Part shown: positions 36,621 through 48,200 of the stretch, piece by piece
Position numbering within the stretch: position 1 is the first letter of the stretch
Layout of the letters: each line of letters starts with the position of its first letter
DNA from: Beta vulgaris subsp. vulgaris
Taxonomy: Eukaryota; Streptophyta; Magnoliopsida; Caryophyllales; Amaranthaceae
Assembly (NCBI RefSeq): GCF_026745355.1
Contig: NC_079205.1
Span: 58,952,593-59,016,592 of the forward strand
Length of the DNA: 64,000 bases
Direction of reading: 5' to 3'
Notes under the pieces: model-generated
Database searches by the model: none
What the model was told of the DNA's origin: nothing
The model's input: the letters and a program-made list of their open reading frames with translations, nothing else
Translations under genes and position numbers: made by a program

Positions 36621-37480
36621 CAACCTATGAAGCATGGGTACGGTGGTTGAGTGCCGTATCCCGTACCCGGTACGGGTACGATCCGGGGACGGTACGGATA
36701 CAGGGTGGATTCGTACCCAATCCGTACCTGAGAAGCTGGGTACGAGTGCTTTTTATGGGGACGAATCCGCTTCAAAGTGGGCTAGAACAAAACGTACTCA
36801 TATGACTTTCATGAAATTTCAGAGTAAAAAAACTTTAAAACACTTGAGATTAGATCTTAATGACATTTTGACGGAAAAGAAAAAATTTGAACCCAGAATT
36901 ATTTAGATGAAGAAGAAGAGAGGATGAAGAAAAAAAAAATTGAAGAAGAAGAAAGTGGAGGAAGAAGACGACGAAAGTAGAGGAAGAGGGTAAAAAGAAA
37001 ACCACTGGCAGGCTGGCAGCAATCAATTACCCCTCCCTTTGAGCCTACTTTACAGCTGTTATTTTTTTGTTTTTTAAATCCCCTCCCTTTTTTGTTTTTT
37101 AAACTAAAACGTGGGTTGGGTACTTTTTTTTGTTTTTTATATCTCCTTTCCTTCTTTACATTTGTCATTTCTCTGGTAGAAGATTACTATTTCTACAGTT
37201 TTCTCTCTATCTTTATTAAAGTGCTATCATTTTCTTTACTAAGTTTGTACTCCGTACTTCTTTTTTTCATTTTTATTATTATATTATTATTATTAAATAA
37301 CAATACTAACCATAAAAACAAACAAACAACGATAACGACATATATTATTTTTGTTAAAAAAATATTTTTTTGCCGAATCCAATCCGTACCCGTTTTTAGA
37401 AATTTTGATTTTGCCGTTTTCCGTCCCCGTACCCGTCCCCGTACCCATTCCCGTATCCGTATCCGTGCTAACTAGTGGAC
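36621..37480. mobile_element. hAT-like element with arrays of a GGTACGG-type word
   Basis: AGCATGGGTACGG at left (from 36631) and AGCACGGATACGG on the complement of the right end (to 37469) are inverted. The left ~130 bp is filled with GGTACGGGTACG and CCGTACCC words, and the right ~100 bp with CCGTACCCGTCCCC words. The stretches GGACAACC (about 36619) and GGACAACT (about 37477) may be an imperfect 8-bp duplication, so borders are approximate. The interior has a GA-rich tract (about 36905-36990) and no transposase. Confidence 0.65.
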
Positions 37481-38734
37481 AACTACCCAGCCGTATACTC
37501 GTGTAGAGAAAATCGAGTGGGTTTAGGAGAGCCATATAGCATTGTGGTGATAGTAATTCTCGATGTTCTATTTTATTGTTAGTTTCTAAATTTTTGCCTG
37601 CAATGAAACTCTAGTTTTTTTTTTTTCTTTAGTGGAGATTATCAACTCATGTGTTGTGTAATATCTGACCATATACTAGATTTAATTCTCTTATTGTGAG
37701 AGTCTTTTGGGGAATTTTTTTGGGATTTCGTTTGCTTCTAAATGTTAAGTTACCGATGAAAACTGGTATGGTGTCGTAATAGATGTCAATTCTTCCTCTA
37801 CAACCAAAAACAACAATGTGAAACTGAGTTTACAAAATCGTTAGATCTAATTTGTTACCAACTGCCAAGTATGTGTTTTTGGTTTTGGCTCTACCGTAAG
37901 TTCATAAACTATGCATGCATCCAGGCAGAGGCGGTTAAGGCCATGTGCAGGGTGAGCAATTGCACATGACTCCCAAAATATAAGGGACCTGATTCTATTA
38001 GTTGTCCTCCTAAAGGAAAAAAAACCTAACTCTAATTACATACTATTTCTTTCCAATTTTATAAAGCGTAATGTTGAATGCAAACTTAAAAAAGTTTATG
38101 TTTGGTGTTTCTTCTCCTACTGTTCTCCAAAAAAGACCATTAATGATTCTCCCATCTCTTCCTATTCACCAAATAAAAAAATTAATTTTTATAATTTAAT
38201 TTAGCACAGGGCTCCTAATTTTATGAGACGGTCCTGCATCCAGGTGTATGTAGAGCATGGTACACATCCTCGACCCTCACATTATTCTACATAATATGCT
38301 CTGCACATATGCATAGCCTGAGACTTCAGAGCTTTTCATTATAACGAGAACCTGGTTACGAAGGGAGAACCTCTTGGAGTGTTGATCATCACCTTGACAT
38401 TCTTTTTAAACCCTTCGATTTCGCTTTCGCCTGCTACACTCACCAGTGGCTTAATTTGGCTATACCCACTAATTCATCAGCCAAATTAAGTACTTTGGCC
38501 TTGTGCTTTTACTTGAGAATTATTCATGCTAGTATTTCCATTTTCCCTTGTCTTGCATCTGGGTAGTTCTATAGATAATACTCTCTGCAAATCTGCAATA
38601 AATTTCTTTTCAACTGACTTGAAAATGGAACATACATCAATGCATTTCGACTGTAAAGATAATACTCACTGCAAATCTGCTTAAACGTTACAAGAAAAAG
38701 AAATTCAAATCATAAGAGGCCAAATACTCAATAC
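37481..38734. other. Intergenic stretch downstream of the PPR gene
   Basis: No gene or bounded element was recognised. The last ~100 bp before 38735 should contain the 3' untranslated region of the minus-strand PPR gene. Confidence 0.45.
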
Positions 38735-40756
38735 TCAAATCTTGAAAAAGTTCTGAAGTAAAGTCTTGTCTGAATTGCTAACAGCAAGATCAGTGAGTAA
38801 GCTACGAAACAAAGAAGTTGTGTGAGCATCAACATCTAAACTTTTGCTTCTCATAGTGCGGACTAGTTCCAAAGCCTTGCGGATATCCTTGCCACGGAGA
38901 AAACCTCTAATAATGGTATTGTAGGTGCATTGGTTAGGAGGGCATCCATTGTCCTCCATTCTCCTTAGAAATGTAGTGGCTTCATCCAGTAAGCCATCTT
39001 TACAAAGTCCTTTGATAATTAGACTATAAGTGATCACATTCGGCGTTAAGCACTTAGCTGGCAGAGAATGGAAAGTATCCACAGCTTCTCCAATTCGCCC
39101 AGCTTCACACAAGCCGTTAATGAGGATACTGTATGTGATAATATTAGGGACCACTCCATTGTACTCCATTTCTCTTACTAGTGTTATCGCCTCTTCAATT
39201 TGTGCACTTTTACACAGACCATCCAGCAATGAATTCCAAGTGATTACATCAGGTTTTAGTCTCTGACCTATCATCTCCTTGAGAAGCTGGTATGCAGAAG
39301 TGAGTCTATTGTCCTTGCACAAGGCATCAATAAGAGTGTTATACGCGATTACATCAGGAGTTAATCCTTCAAGGCACATCTCTTGGAAAAGGTAAAGAGC
39401 TTTCTGAAGTTGTTTACACTTGCAATATCCATTGATTAAGGTGGTGAAATTCACAAGACTGGGTTCGCAACCATGATTTACCATCAAATCCACTAATTTT
39501 TCTGCCTCATCCATCTGGCCATGTAAACAATATCCATCCAACAATACATTGTAAGTGATGTTATCAGGAACCAGACCTTTCTTAACCATGGAGTCAAATG
39601 TAGCCCTTGCTTCATAAACCATTCCTTCCTTACAATACCCATTGATCAAGGTGTTGAAAGTCACAACATCAGGAGCCAGACCTATCTTAATCATGGAGTC
39701 AAATGTGGCCCGTGCTTCATAAACCATTCCTTCCTTACAATACCCGTTGATCAAGGTGGCGAAAGTCACAACATCAGGAACCACACCTCTAGTAGCCACA
39801 ACAGATTCAAATATATCCCGTGCTTGACCAACCTTGCCATCCTTACAATACATGTTAATCAATATGTTGTAGGTCTCAACAGTAGGAGTTGTGTTGTTCC
39901 GCAACATCTCACTGAACAACTCCTGAGCCTCTTTACAACGTCCCAAAGTGGACATACCTTGAATTATGGAAGTGTAAGTGATGACATTAGGTGAAATGTG
40001 CTTTCTTTTCATCTCGGCAAATAATATGAGGGCCTGATGTAATAACTGTACTTTACAAAGACTATCAATGATGGTGTTATAAGTGACAACATTAGGCCTA
40101 CAATAATGGGCATGAGATTCCATATCTCTTAGGATTTTAAGAGCACCAGCAATATTGCCAGTCTTGCAGAGACCTTTTACAATGACATCATAAGTGATTA
40201 ATGTGGGTTGAAATCCAAACTTGACAATTTTATCCAATAATTGAACAGCTTGGTCAGAGTGATGAGTATCATTGAGACCATTGATAAGGGTAGTGAAGGT
40301 GACAATATCAGGTTGATAGCCAAGCTTAATTATGGAAGCGAGAATCGAAAACCCGGCATCAACATTGCCCAAATGACAGTAGCAATTAGCTAGAATGTTA
40401 AGCAGATAATGATCTGGACGAACACCTAACAAATGCAGCTGCGTAGAGAGAGAAATAACAGTGGAAAAAGGGGGGTTAGGTTTTATCTTCAACATTGCAG
40501 TAAATAGCTGAGTAAAATCACTTATAGAAGGCAGAGGGTACAATGATATCAATCCATGGAAGATTGTATGAACGTGATCAATTCTGTAAAACCCTGATTT
40601 GCATTTTTGTTTCACATACATGAGGAACATTTGAGGGTCCTCAATTTTAGATACAGCATGATTTTGAGAATAATTTGGGTAGTATAAATGAAAGTGAAAA
40701 GCAGGAAATAAAGAAGAAGCTTTAGAAATGGGTGCAAATCTTTGTACCAGTGCCAT
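38735..40756 (-). CDS. Rf-like P-class pentatricopeptide repeat protein
   Basis: An intronless frame of 673 residues. The first ~35 residues lack acidic residues and look like an organellar, probably mitochondrial, presequence. From about residue 80 to 650 there is an almost unbroken run of 35-residue PPR motifs with the VTYNTLINGLCK and GxxPDVVTF signatures of the restorer-of-fertility-like (RFL) group. Such proteins bind organellar RNA one base per motif through residues 5 and 35. Two adjacent motifs, at about residues 335-405 (DNA about 39560-39790), are near-identical copies sharing NGYCKEGMVYEARATFDSM, with Ala in one and Asn in the other at position 5 and Asp at position 35 in both. No PLS, E or DYW domain is present, so RNA processing or stability is more likely than editing. 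No frame break is visible. Confidence 0.93.
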   Translation of the reverse strand: MALVQRFAPISKASSLFPAFHFHLYYPNYSQNHAVSKIEDPQMFLMYVKQKCKSGFYRIDHVHTIFHGLISLYPLPSISDFTQLFTAMLKIKPNPPFSTVISLSTQLHLLGVRPDHYLLNILANCYCHLGNVDAGFSILASIIKLGYQPDIVTFTTLINGLNDTHHSDQAVQLLDKIVKFGFQPTLITYDVIVKGLCKTGNIAGALKILRDMESHAHYCRPNVVTYNTIIDSLCKVQLLHQALILFAEMKRKHISPNVITYTSIIQGMSTLGRCKEAQELFSEMLRNNTTPTVETYNILINMYCKDGKVGQARDIFESVVATRGVVPDVVTFATLINGYCKEGMVYEARATFDSMIKIGLAPDVVTFNTLINGYCKEGMVYEARATFDSMVKKGLVPDNITYNVLLDGYCLHGQMDEAEKLVDLMVNHGCEPSLVNFTTLINGYCKCKQLQKALYLFQEMCLEGLTPDVIAYNTLIDALCKDNRLTSAYQLLKEMIGQRLKPDVITWNSLLDGLCKSAQIEEAITLVREMEYNGVVPNIITYSILINGLCEAGRIGEAVDTFHSLPAKCLTPNVITYSLIIKGLCKDGLLDEATTFLRRMEDNGCPPNQCTYNTIIRGFLRGKDIRKALELVRTMRSKSLDVDAHTTSLFRSLLTDLAVSNSDKTLLQNFFKI

Positions 40757-40854
40757 TTTAATCAGGCTGTTGTTGGCGCCACTTTGCGAGACTGCGACCG
40801 TACGAGCGATCCCACTGTTGAGGGAAGTGAAGGAGTCAAAATACAGATCGAAAA

Positions 40855-40945
40855 CAGGTTGGCGTGAGTGGTGAAGGACCTCTCGCTCTTAACTCCTAAG
40901 CCAAGGTTTCGGGTTCGAGCATTGGATATGAAAAAAATTCCAACT
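40855..40945 (+). repeat. tRNA-like SINE fragment upstream of the PPR gene
   Basis: GTGAGTGGTGAAGGACC followed by AGGTTTCGGGTTCGAGC resembles tRNA-derived A and B boxes, with the second close to consensus. It lies about 100-190 bp upstream of the PPR start codon, inside its probable promoter or leader. Confidence 0.5.
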
Positions 40946-42519
40946 AAAAGGAATACTACCTTCTAAAGTACTCGTGTAAATTCTCGCAGAAGATTAGTCT
41001 ACTCGTCGAAGACGGAGAAACTCTAAAAAAGTACCGATGGAAAACGCACCATATAAGAAAATAAAGAAGTAAAAAAAGGTTTGAAAGTTTCTCCTGGTTG
41101 AAAACGCAAGATTTTAAGCAATGGGAAAAGGTTTTTTGTTGGGAGGTGAAAGGGAAAGAAAAGAAAGGAAAAAAGTTAGGTGAGTCAGCGACACATGTAG
41201 GCAACTAAAGGCTTAAAGCCCATTAGAGACTACTGACTACTGACTACTGACTAGAGCATTGTTTTCTCATAGTTGTGTTATTGTGTAGGCTAAGAATCCA
41301 ACTAGGGTGATAAGTGATAACCAACACTAGTTCGGACTAGGTTTCTCGGGATCTCGGCTGGTGGGTCGTGGCCTCGTGGGTTGTGGCTATCAACATTTTT
41401 ATTTTTTTTATAATTTTCTATTATTTACAAAAAAAAATTCTTATTAGGAAAATTTATGAACAGGATACGTTTTCTCCAACTTATTTCCAATTTAGTTCAA
41501 TTCAGTTCAGTTTAATTCAGTTCAGCTCCGGACAAAACTTTTACTCTCACATATCACCATTCGTTTAAGTTCAACTCAATTCAGTTCAACTATTTTATGT
41601 CGAAGAGAACAGATCTGTAGTCCTTAGAGCTTACTACAACAAGTTTAAAATGGAAATATTAAGCAATAAATAAGCATTAGTTATATCGATTGACGTGTGA
41701 TTGTACCATTAATTCTTCAAATAATACTATATCAGGAAATGTATTTGATACTTATATTTAGCCTTAAGGCTACATATAACATTTTAATTTCTTGTTAATA
41801 TATGTTTTTTCTTTATCTTTTTTTCTTATGACACATAGAGTTTTCTTTATCTCTATATCTCCGTGCTCTCCTTAGTCCTTGCAAACCCAAATGTTGCAAG
41901 TAAGAAAGACGAAGGAAGTTTATACATTTTCTGTCACTCAACTTAGTTGATAAGTAGTATGAGTGGTACCCAATACTTGAAATCGAATTTCGTCGACATC
42001 ATTATGCTTGGTCACTGCATTTCCTATCTCTAAAAATAAAATAAAAATCATAGTACATCTATTTTTTTTCTAAATTCTCCTTTTAGAAGGGGTAAATATG
42101 TGCTAAGTAGCGGCTCTAAATGATAGAAAATAATATTAAATACATAGCGGATAGTTTCAGGCTCGTTATACTTGTATTGAAGTTCGAGTTGATCGAATTT
42201 GCCTCAAAATTTTTAAGTTTAACTTAGTCTCAAACTAAACTTAAAATATAAATTTATAACCTAATATACCCTCTTTCAGTATTATAATATGCATGTACCA
42301 CTTTTTTTTTATGTTAGTAATCTATAAAGTTTGATTTTTATGCTTTCAAATATACAATTTTAACCATTACTTTTAATTATTATCTAGCAGTAGTAAATAT
42401 ATAATTATGAATTTCCATTCAATCTCATATATTTGTATTGTCCTAGTGTTATCATAAGTGTTCTTATGAATTGAAAATCTAGGTTAATGATCAACTATAT
42501 TTTCCTCTTCCCATGACAT
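40946..42519. other. Gene-poor stretch with repeats
   Basis: Contains GACTACT triplets near 41225-41250 and the second copy of the CAGTT-rich repeat (about 41455-41620). No coding sequence was recognised. Confidence 0.45.
41455..41620. repeat. Small CAGTT-rich MITE-like repeat, copy 2
   Basis: The minus strand reads CAGATCTGTTCTCTTCGAC, then AACTGAATTG words, and ends near GGAAATAAGTTGGAGAAAAC. This parallels the repeat at 61-200. Confidence 0.5.
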
Positions 42520-42522
42520 TAA

Positions 42523-42872
42523 GGCTCCATTTGGTAGGGCGTAAAGCGTTTTCTCGGAAAATTGTTTTCCTTCATTTTTAGTTTTACATTGTTTGGTTGG
42601 CAAAAAAGTGTAAAATCATTTTCCCTTGGGATAAAATTACTCTCCCAATGATGGAAAACCATTTTCCTTTCAAAATGATGGGAAAACTGTTTTCCTTATC
42701 TCTCTTGTCCACTTTTCTCACTACCTCCTTACTTTCCCTTTCATTTCATCATTTTCCTTACATGAAACCAAACAACGGAAAACTAATTTTGGAATTGTGT
42801 TTTCCATTGTAAATTATTTTCAATGAAAATCATTTTACACTGAAAATGTTTTACGCCCTACCAAACAGAGCC
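42523..42872. mobile_element. Tourist-like MITE, family 1 copy b
   Basis: Ends GGCTCCATTTGGTAGGGCG and the complement of CCCTACCAAACAGAGCC are inverted. TAA flanks both sides (42520-42522 and 42873-42875), the 3-bp duplication expected of PIF/Harbinger-type elements. It is homologous to 29403-29744. Confidence 0.85.
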
Positions 42873-43235
42873 TAAACTATTGATATTATTGACAAAAAAA
42901 GTATGCAAAATAAGCTAGATCTGACCTGAAAATTTCATCTGCCTCACAATGACATCACATGATAATCTTATTACATGTATCATCTTCTTGTGTTAACAAA
43001 ATAAACAAACGGCGAGAGTATGTATCAACTATCAAGAACTTACTTACCTAAGCTATTCATTCTCAGCATCTCCGCTTTTGGAGTTTCTGTGCAAAATATA
43101 ATATGAGGTTCATCTTAAAAGAAAGCTATATCTTTCTCTTTATTTATAAAATTTAGTACAAGTTTTTCAATAAAAGTATCTTTTGCAACAATTTCTTTTT
43201 ATAAAAGTCAGCTTTTCAAATTTTTTATAAGGTAA

Positions 43236-43529
43236 TCTATACAAATATATTAAAAGGCGTGCATAAACAATAAACTGTGCCACGTGGTGCTCTCCTAAGG
43301 GAGTTTTAGTTCATGTAATCCATGTACAATAAAAAATTTAGAAAATGTATAGTATAGGTTTGATCCCGATACCTCAAGTACACATAGTACCCGTCAAAAA
43401 AAAAAGTACACATAGTAAAGTCTAAACCACTAGGCTAAGTTGTATTTAGTGTTATTATCATAAAGTATTATATTAATTAATAAATGAAATTTTTTCTTAA
43501 TTGGGACATAGCCCGGGCTTAATAACTAG
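43236..43529 (+). mobile_element. Helitron-like short element, copy b
   Basis: It starts TCTATACAAATATATTAAAAGG directly after A and ends AGCCCGGGCTTAATAACTAG directly before T. The TC start, the perfect palindrome AGCCCGGGCT about 6 bp before CTAG, and insertion between A and T are the hallmarks of Helitrons. The 294-bp interior carries tRNA-like words in reverse orientation (GGTTTGATCCCGATACC and AACCACTAGGCTAAGTTG). There is no Rep/helicase gene. Confidence 0.85.
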
Positions 43530-43734
43530 TTTTTCACAAAAAGTGTATTTTGCAAAGCACAGTTAACAATTTTTTTTATGAGTTTGTCTTGTAAGAGACC
43601 GTCTTCTTTTATATTAAAATTAGGCAATGACAAGCCTAATATTAAAAAGAGAATTAGCCCAATAGTGACTAGATTTATTTCTTTAAGTGACTAGTTTAAT
43701 TCATTTAGTTACTAAGTCTACTTTTATATCAAAA

Positions 43735-43949
43735 CTAGTTATTATGCGGGCTATGCCTCGGGTAAGAAAAAATTTCATTTATTAATATATTACTTTATAG
43801 TAATAAGACTAAATACAACTTAGTGTAGTGGTTAAAACTTTTAGTATATGTACGTGAGGTATCGGGATCAAACCCTATACTATGCAATTTCTTAATTTTT
43901 TTATTATACATGGATTATATGAACTAGCCTTTTAATATATTTGTATAGA
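43735..43949 (-). mobile_element. Helitron-like short element, copy c
   Basis: On the minus strand it starts TCTATACAAATATATTAAAAGG and ends GCATAGCCCGCATAATAACTAG before T. It shares its interior with copies a and b, including the tRNA-like words TTAGTGTAGTGGTTAAAAC and GGTATCGGGATCAAACC on the plus strand. Length is 215 bp. Confidence 0.8.
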
Positions 43950-43998
43950 TTAGACCATATCTTTTTCTTAAACACAAAAACGTAGAGGGAGTAGAGTA

Positions 43999-44867
43999 GG
44001 GTGTAAGTGGATTGGACTGGATTGGACTTTGCCAAATCCAAATTTAGTCCAAAGTTTTTTGGACTCGAGAAATTGAGTCCAAGTCCGATCCAAATATTTT
44101 TTGAGTCCGGTCCAATCCAGTCCGATAATTTTTTCTTGAGTCCGAATCCAGTCCAGTCCGATTATTATATCTTCTTTACCGATTTAGATTCAATGATTCA
44201 CAACGTTTTTTGAGATGCTTGAGCATTTGACATCTGATTCAATTATCAATATCCACAAATTAGATTGAAAGCTTAAATTAAAGTAAAATACTATGAACAA
44301 AAAGTTGAATTCGATGCTTACGTTGATCTAAGTTGAGAGGAAGCAGAGAGACTAAGAATTAATCTGAGGGAGAAATAAAGAATGCGAGAGTCGAGACAGC
44401 GAGGTAGAAAGAAAATGAAGAGTAAGAGGAAGTGAGTAGTAAAGACTGGGGAGTGAAGTGAGATAGAATTAGTCGGCTACTAGCCTACTACTGCAATACT
44501 GCTAGTATAATTTACTTATTTAACAAATGGAGCTAAGTGCAATAGTCTGGCGCCAAGTAAAATTGTCTAGCGCTAGTTGAAATGTTTAGATAGGGACGAT
44601 TGAAAACTCCAAAATTTTAAAAATAGTATCAATTTTTTTTATATATACATTATATATGTATTAAATATATATTATATACTAAAATATTTTTGGACTGAAC
44701 TGGACTTATTGGACTACAAAGGGATGAGTCCAAATTCAGTCCAAAAATATTTGGACTCGAAAATTTGAGTATGAGTCCGGTCCAAAAAAATTTCAGTCCA
44801 GTTCAGTCCAACAAGTTTGGACTGGACTGGCTTGGACTCTGGACTTTTCGTAGTTAGCTTATATCCC
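43999..44867. mobile_element. hAT-like element with arrays of a GGACTGGATTGGACT-type word
   Basis: Ends GGGTGTAAG and the complement of CTTATATCCC are inverted. TAGAGTA flanks both sides (43992-43998 and 44868-44874). The outer ~150 bp on the left is filled with TTGGACT and AGTCCAA words, and the outer ~170 bp on the right with GGACTGGACTGG and AGTCCAAA words. The interior is AT-rich with no transposase. The visible duplication is 7 bp, while hAT elements usually make 8, so one base may have decayed. Confidence 0.75.
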
Positions 44868-45113
44868 TAGAGTAGAGTATAAAAATAATCTTCGTTTATG
44901 TAATTCTTGTATTCAAAATGGAACGGGAACTATAAAATGAGAAGAAGAGAGTATACTGTATACAGTAGTTACTAGTAGTAGAAAATGTGCGTGAATCTCA
45001 TCCCTTTCTACAACCTTTGAATCAGATCCCCCTTTTTGCGTATTAAATAGAAAGATAATAATACAAACACAAACTTAACCCCTAAGCTTCTCCATCTCAC
45101 CTCTTTCACCGCT

Positions 45114-45120
45114 TATAAAT
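45114..45120 (+). promoter_or_regulatory. Probable TATA box of the PP2-B gene
   Basis: TATAAAT lies 81-87 bp upstream of the ATG at 45201, with the CA-rich leader ACACAACAACAACAACTC in between. The position suits a plant core promoter. Confidence 0.65.
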
Positions 45121-45200
45121 ACCTCCCACCGAACAATTCTCTTTCCCACCCCAAAAATTCACACAACAACAACAACTCAAAACTCGATTCATTTCCATTA

Positions 45201-48200
45201 ATGGAGGAAGAGAGAGAATCAAAAATTGCAGGAAAAAGAGAAGAAGATAGAGAAAATGAAGGAGGAGAAATCTTCTGTGGCATAGATTTTTACGTCTTAC
45301 CAGAAGGATGCATCGCAGCCGTTACTTCTTTCACTAGTCCTCGTGATGCGTGTCGTTTCGCTTCCATTTCTAAAATCTTCAAATCTGCTGCTGATTCTGA
45401 TGCTGTTTGGGAACATTTTCTGCCGTCTGATTATCGTGAAATTATCGTGAAATCAGACGGTGCTCAGTCTCTCTTGGATTCTCTCTCCTCTAAGCACCTC
45501 TTCATGCATCTTGCTGATACTCCTCTCCTCATTGATGATGGTGCTATGGTAATTTTAAATTCTTCTGCTCTTTTTTTTTTTTTTTTTTTTTTTTTAAGCG
45601 TTACAATTTGTTATTTGTGGTCGAAATTTGAAAATTAACATGAATGTCAATATTTTATGATGTGAAATCTTGTTGATTGTGTGATTTTATGATATGAAGC
45701 ATTTATAGATTTTAATTGCGAAAATTGTGCATATTGTGGTCGAAATTTGAAAATTAACATGAATTTCAATATTTTATGATGTGAAGTCTTGTTGATTGTG
45801 TAATTTTATGATGTGAACTATGACGCATTTATAGATTTTAATTGCGAAATTGTGCATTATTGATCGTGAGAAATGGAAATAGATGGAGTAGTTTTTGTTT
45901 TCTTTTGGTTGATATTACTCTTTAATTGATTTTGATTCGTCTATTTTTGTTACGAATTATCTGTTTTGTTTTTTATGATATGAGACATTGTAGATTTTAA
46001 TTGCAGTTGAGCACTGTTTGATCATGAAAAATGGTAATAAACGTAGTTTTTTTGGTTGACATTACTCTCTAATTGATTTTGATTCGTCTATTTTTGTCAC
46101 GAATTGTCTGTTATTTTTTTTTAATTTGGTGGAGTTAATGCGGAATTTGATGTAGTTTTAAGAGCAGAATTTTTATCCAAATCATTGAACTTGCTTTAGA
46201 ACTAAAATGAGAAGGATAGAAGAATTAGGTACTATTGATAGCTGCTGGAGTGCTGGATGAATGATTTAAATTCTCGTTGATTGTTCATGTGAGTTATGAG
46301 TAGTAGTACTCTCTTAGAAGTACCTAAAATGCTGTTTTGATATTAATTCTTCAACTAGTTTGTGGAGAAATAACACACGTACATATAGACATGTAATACT
46401 CCGTAGGATTAAGCTGAAAGAAGAAGGCGAAAGTCGAAAATGCTGTTTGTACATTCAATTCTCAACGAATTTATGTTCAAAGGAGCGACCGTCAAGTTTC
46501 GACTACTATAGACCAATGTGAGTAGATGATTTAGGGATCAATGAAGTATGAAATAGTCTAAAACCAATTTTCAGACTCTTAGGAAGTTATACTTAATTTA
46601 TTTCTCTCAATTGGTAGGGTGGACAGCGCTAAATAGAATGAGAAGCGGTTGTTTTGTGGATCTCTTTTGCCTTTTCTTTTGGTGACGATGAGTTGCAGAA
46701 GATTGCTAAGTTATGTGTAAGATTAGTGGGAAAATGACTGTCATCGAACGAAAATTAATCTGTTTTTAGCTTTTGAATTAACCTTTTTCTAACTGTCAAG
46801 GGGTCTGCTTTTTTAACTGATGTTGAAACCATTGGATGTGCTAGCTAGATCTTCTTTATTTTGTACTTAATGGGAGCACAATCCAAAAAACTTTGAGACA
46901 GAGAGAAGCTTTTCATTGAAAAAGGATGTAACTTTTTTTTTGTTGTGTTTATTTTTTTATATTATGGTAGTATAGTACTCTTAGACTTTGAGAAATAAAG
47001 AAACTCGTCACTGATAAAGGATGTAGCTTTTTTTTGTTTTTATTTTATCATTTTTGTTATGGTACTCCTACTATGGTATTAACAATAATACTTCTCAATG
47101 TTGGTCCAACGTGGTATTAGTATGTGATGGAGGGAGTACATGGGATATTGCTGATTACTTCCTCTGTTTTACAATAAGTAAAACACTTTATTTCTTTATT
47201 TGGCATATTCTCAATAAGTGAAACCAAGCTTTAAATGGTAAATTTTTTTTTTTACTTCTATTACAAATATGCCACCAAAAAGTAAGAGGGGACCACAACT
47301 TATTTGTTTGATTACTCTAATTTATTGTGGTCCCAACTTTCTCTCTCTGTATTCCTTGGTATGTGTATACTTTCTCTATGTTTCACTTTATTATGAAACG
47401 GAGGAAGTATATTTGATTTTTTGGGAGCTCTGCATTGCAGATTTCATGTTAATGTTGTCTTTGTAGAGGATTAAGACCTTTCTGAAGTTTAATATGTATC
47501 CTTTACTAAAGGGTTTACTTAGATTGTACTTTATGTGTGTTCAAAGGGATAAAATGGTGGAGGATCAATAGGTTGTTGTTCTTTAGTGTGAGCTAGTGAA
47601 TTTTTGAATTTGTTAATACTGTCTATAATCTGTTAATTGATTAGTTAGGGGTCAGTTCAGTAGCTCAAGTTAATCTGTTTATGCTTATGTTGGTTCAAGC
47701 ACTATGCGATATCACTCCAATGTTAAACTTATGTGTCAATGCATCTAGTGACTATCAAAATTCTTGTTGATCCTCAGAGCTTTTCACTGGAGAAATCGAC
47801 GGGGAAGAAGTGCTTCACTATTGCTGCTAGGAATCTGGCGATTACGTGGGGTGATACACCTAAATATTGGGCATGGCATTCTGTGCCCGAGTCGAGGTCT
47901 CTTTCTCATATTCCATATCTTTCTGATTTTCTTTTCTTTGTCGGCGGAGTCTGTGAAATTAACACACTTGTTGGCTAACGGTTAGATGGAGACATTGAAA
48001 AGTCACCCTTGCCCTTAGGCTCTTTACCAGACCTTCGTCCAGCTATAAGAATGTTTGACAGATTTTCTTCTCCACCTAACTAGTAGTCCAATATCAGGAC
48101 TCTTTACAAGTTTTCCTTTCACTTGTTGATTTTGTTGGCTGATAAAACTGACAGGTTTTCTGAAGTAGCAGAGCTTGTTGCTGTTTGCTGGCTTGAAATC

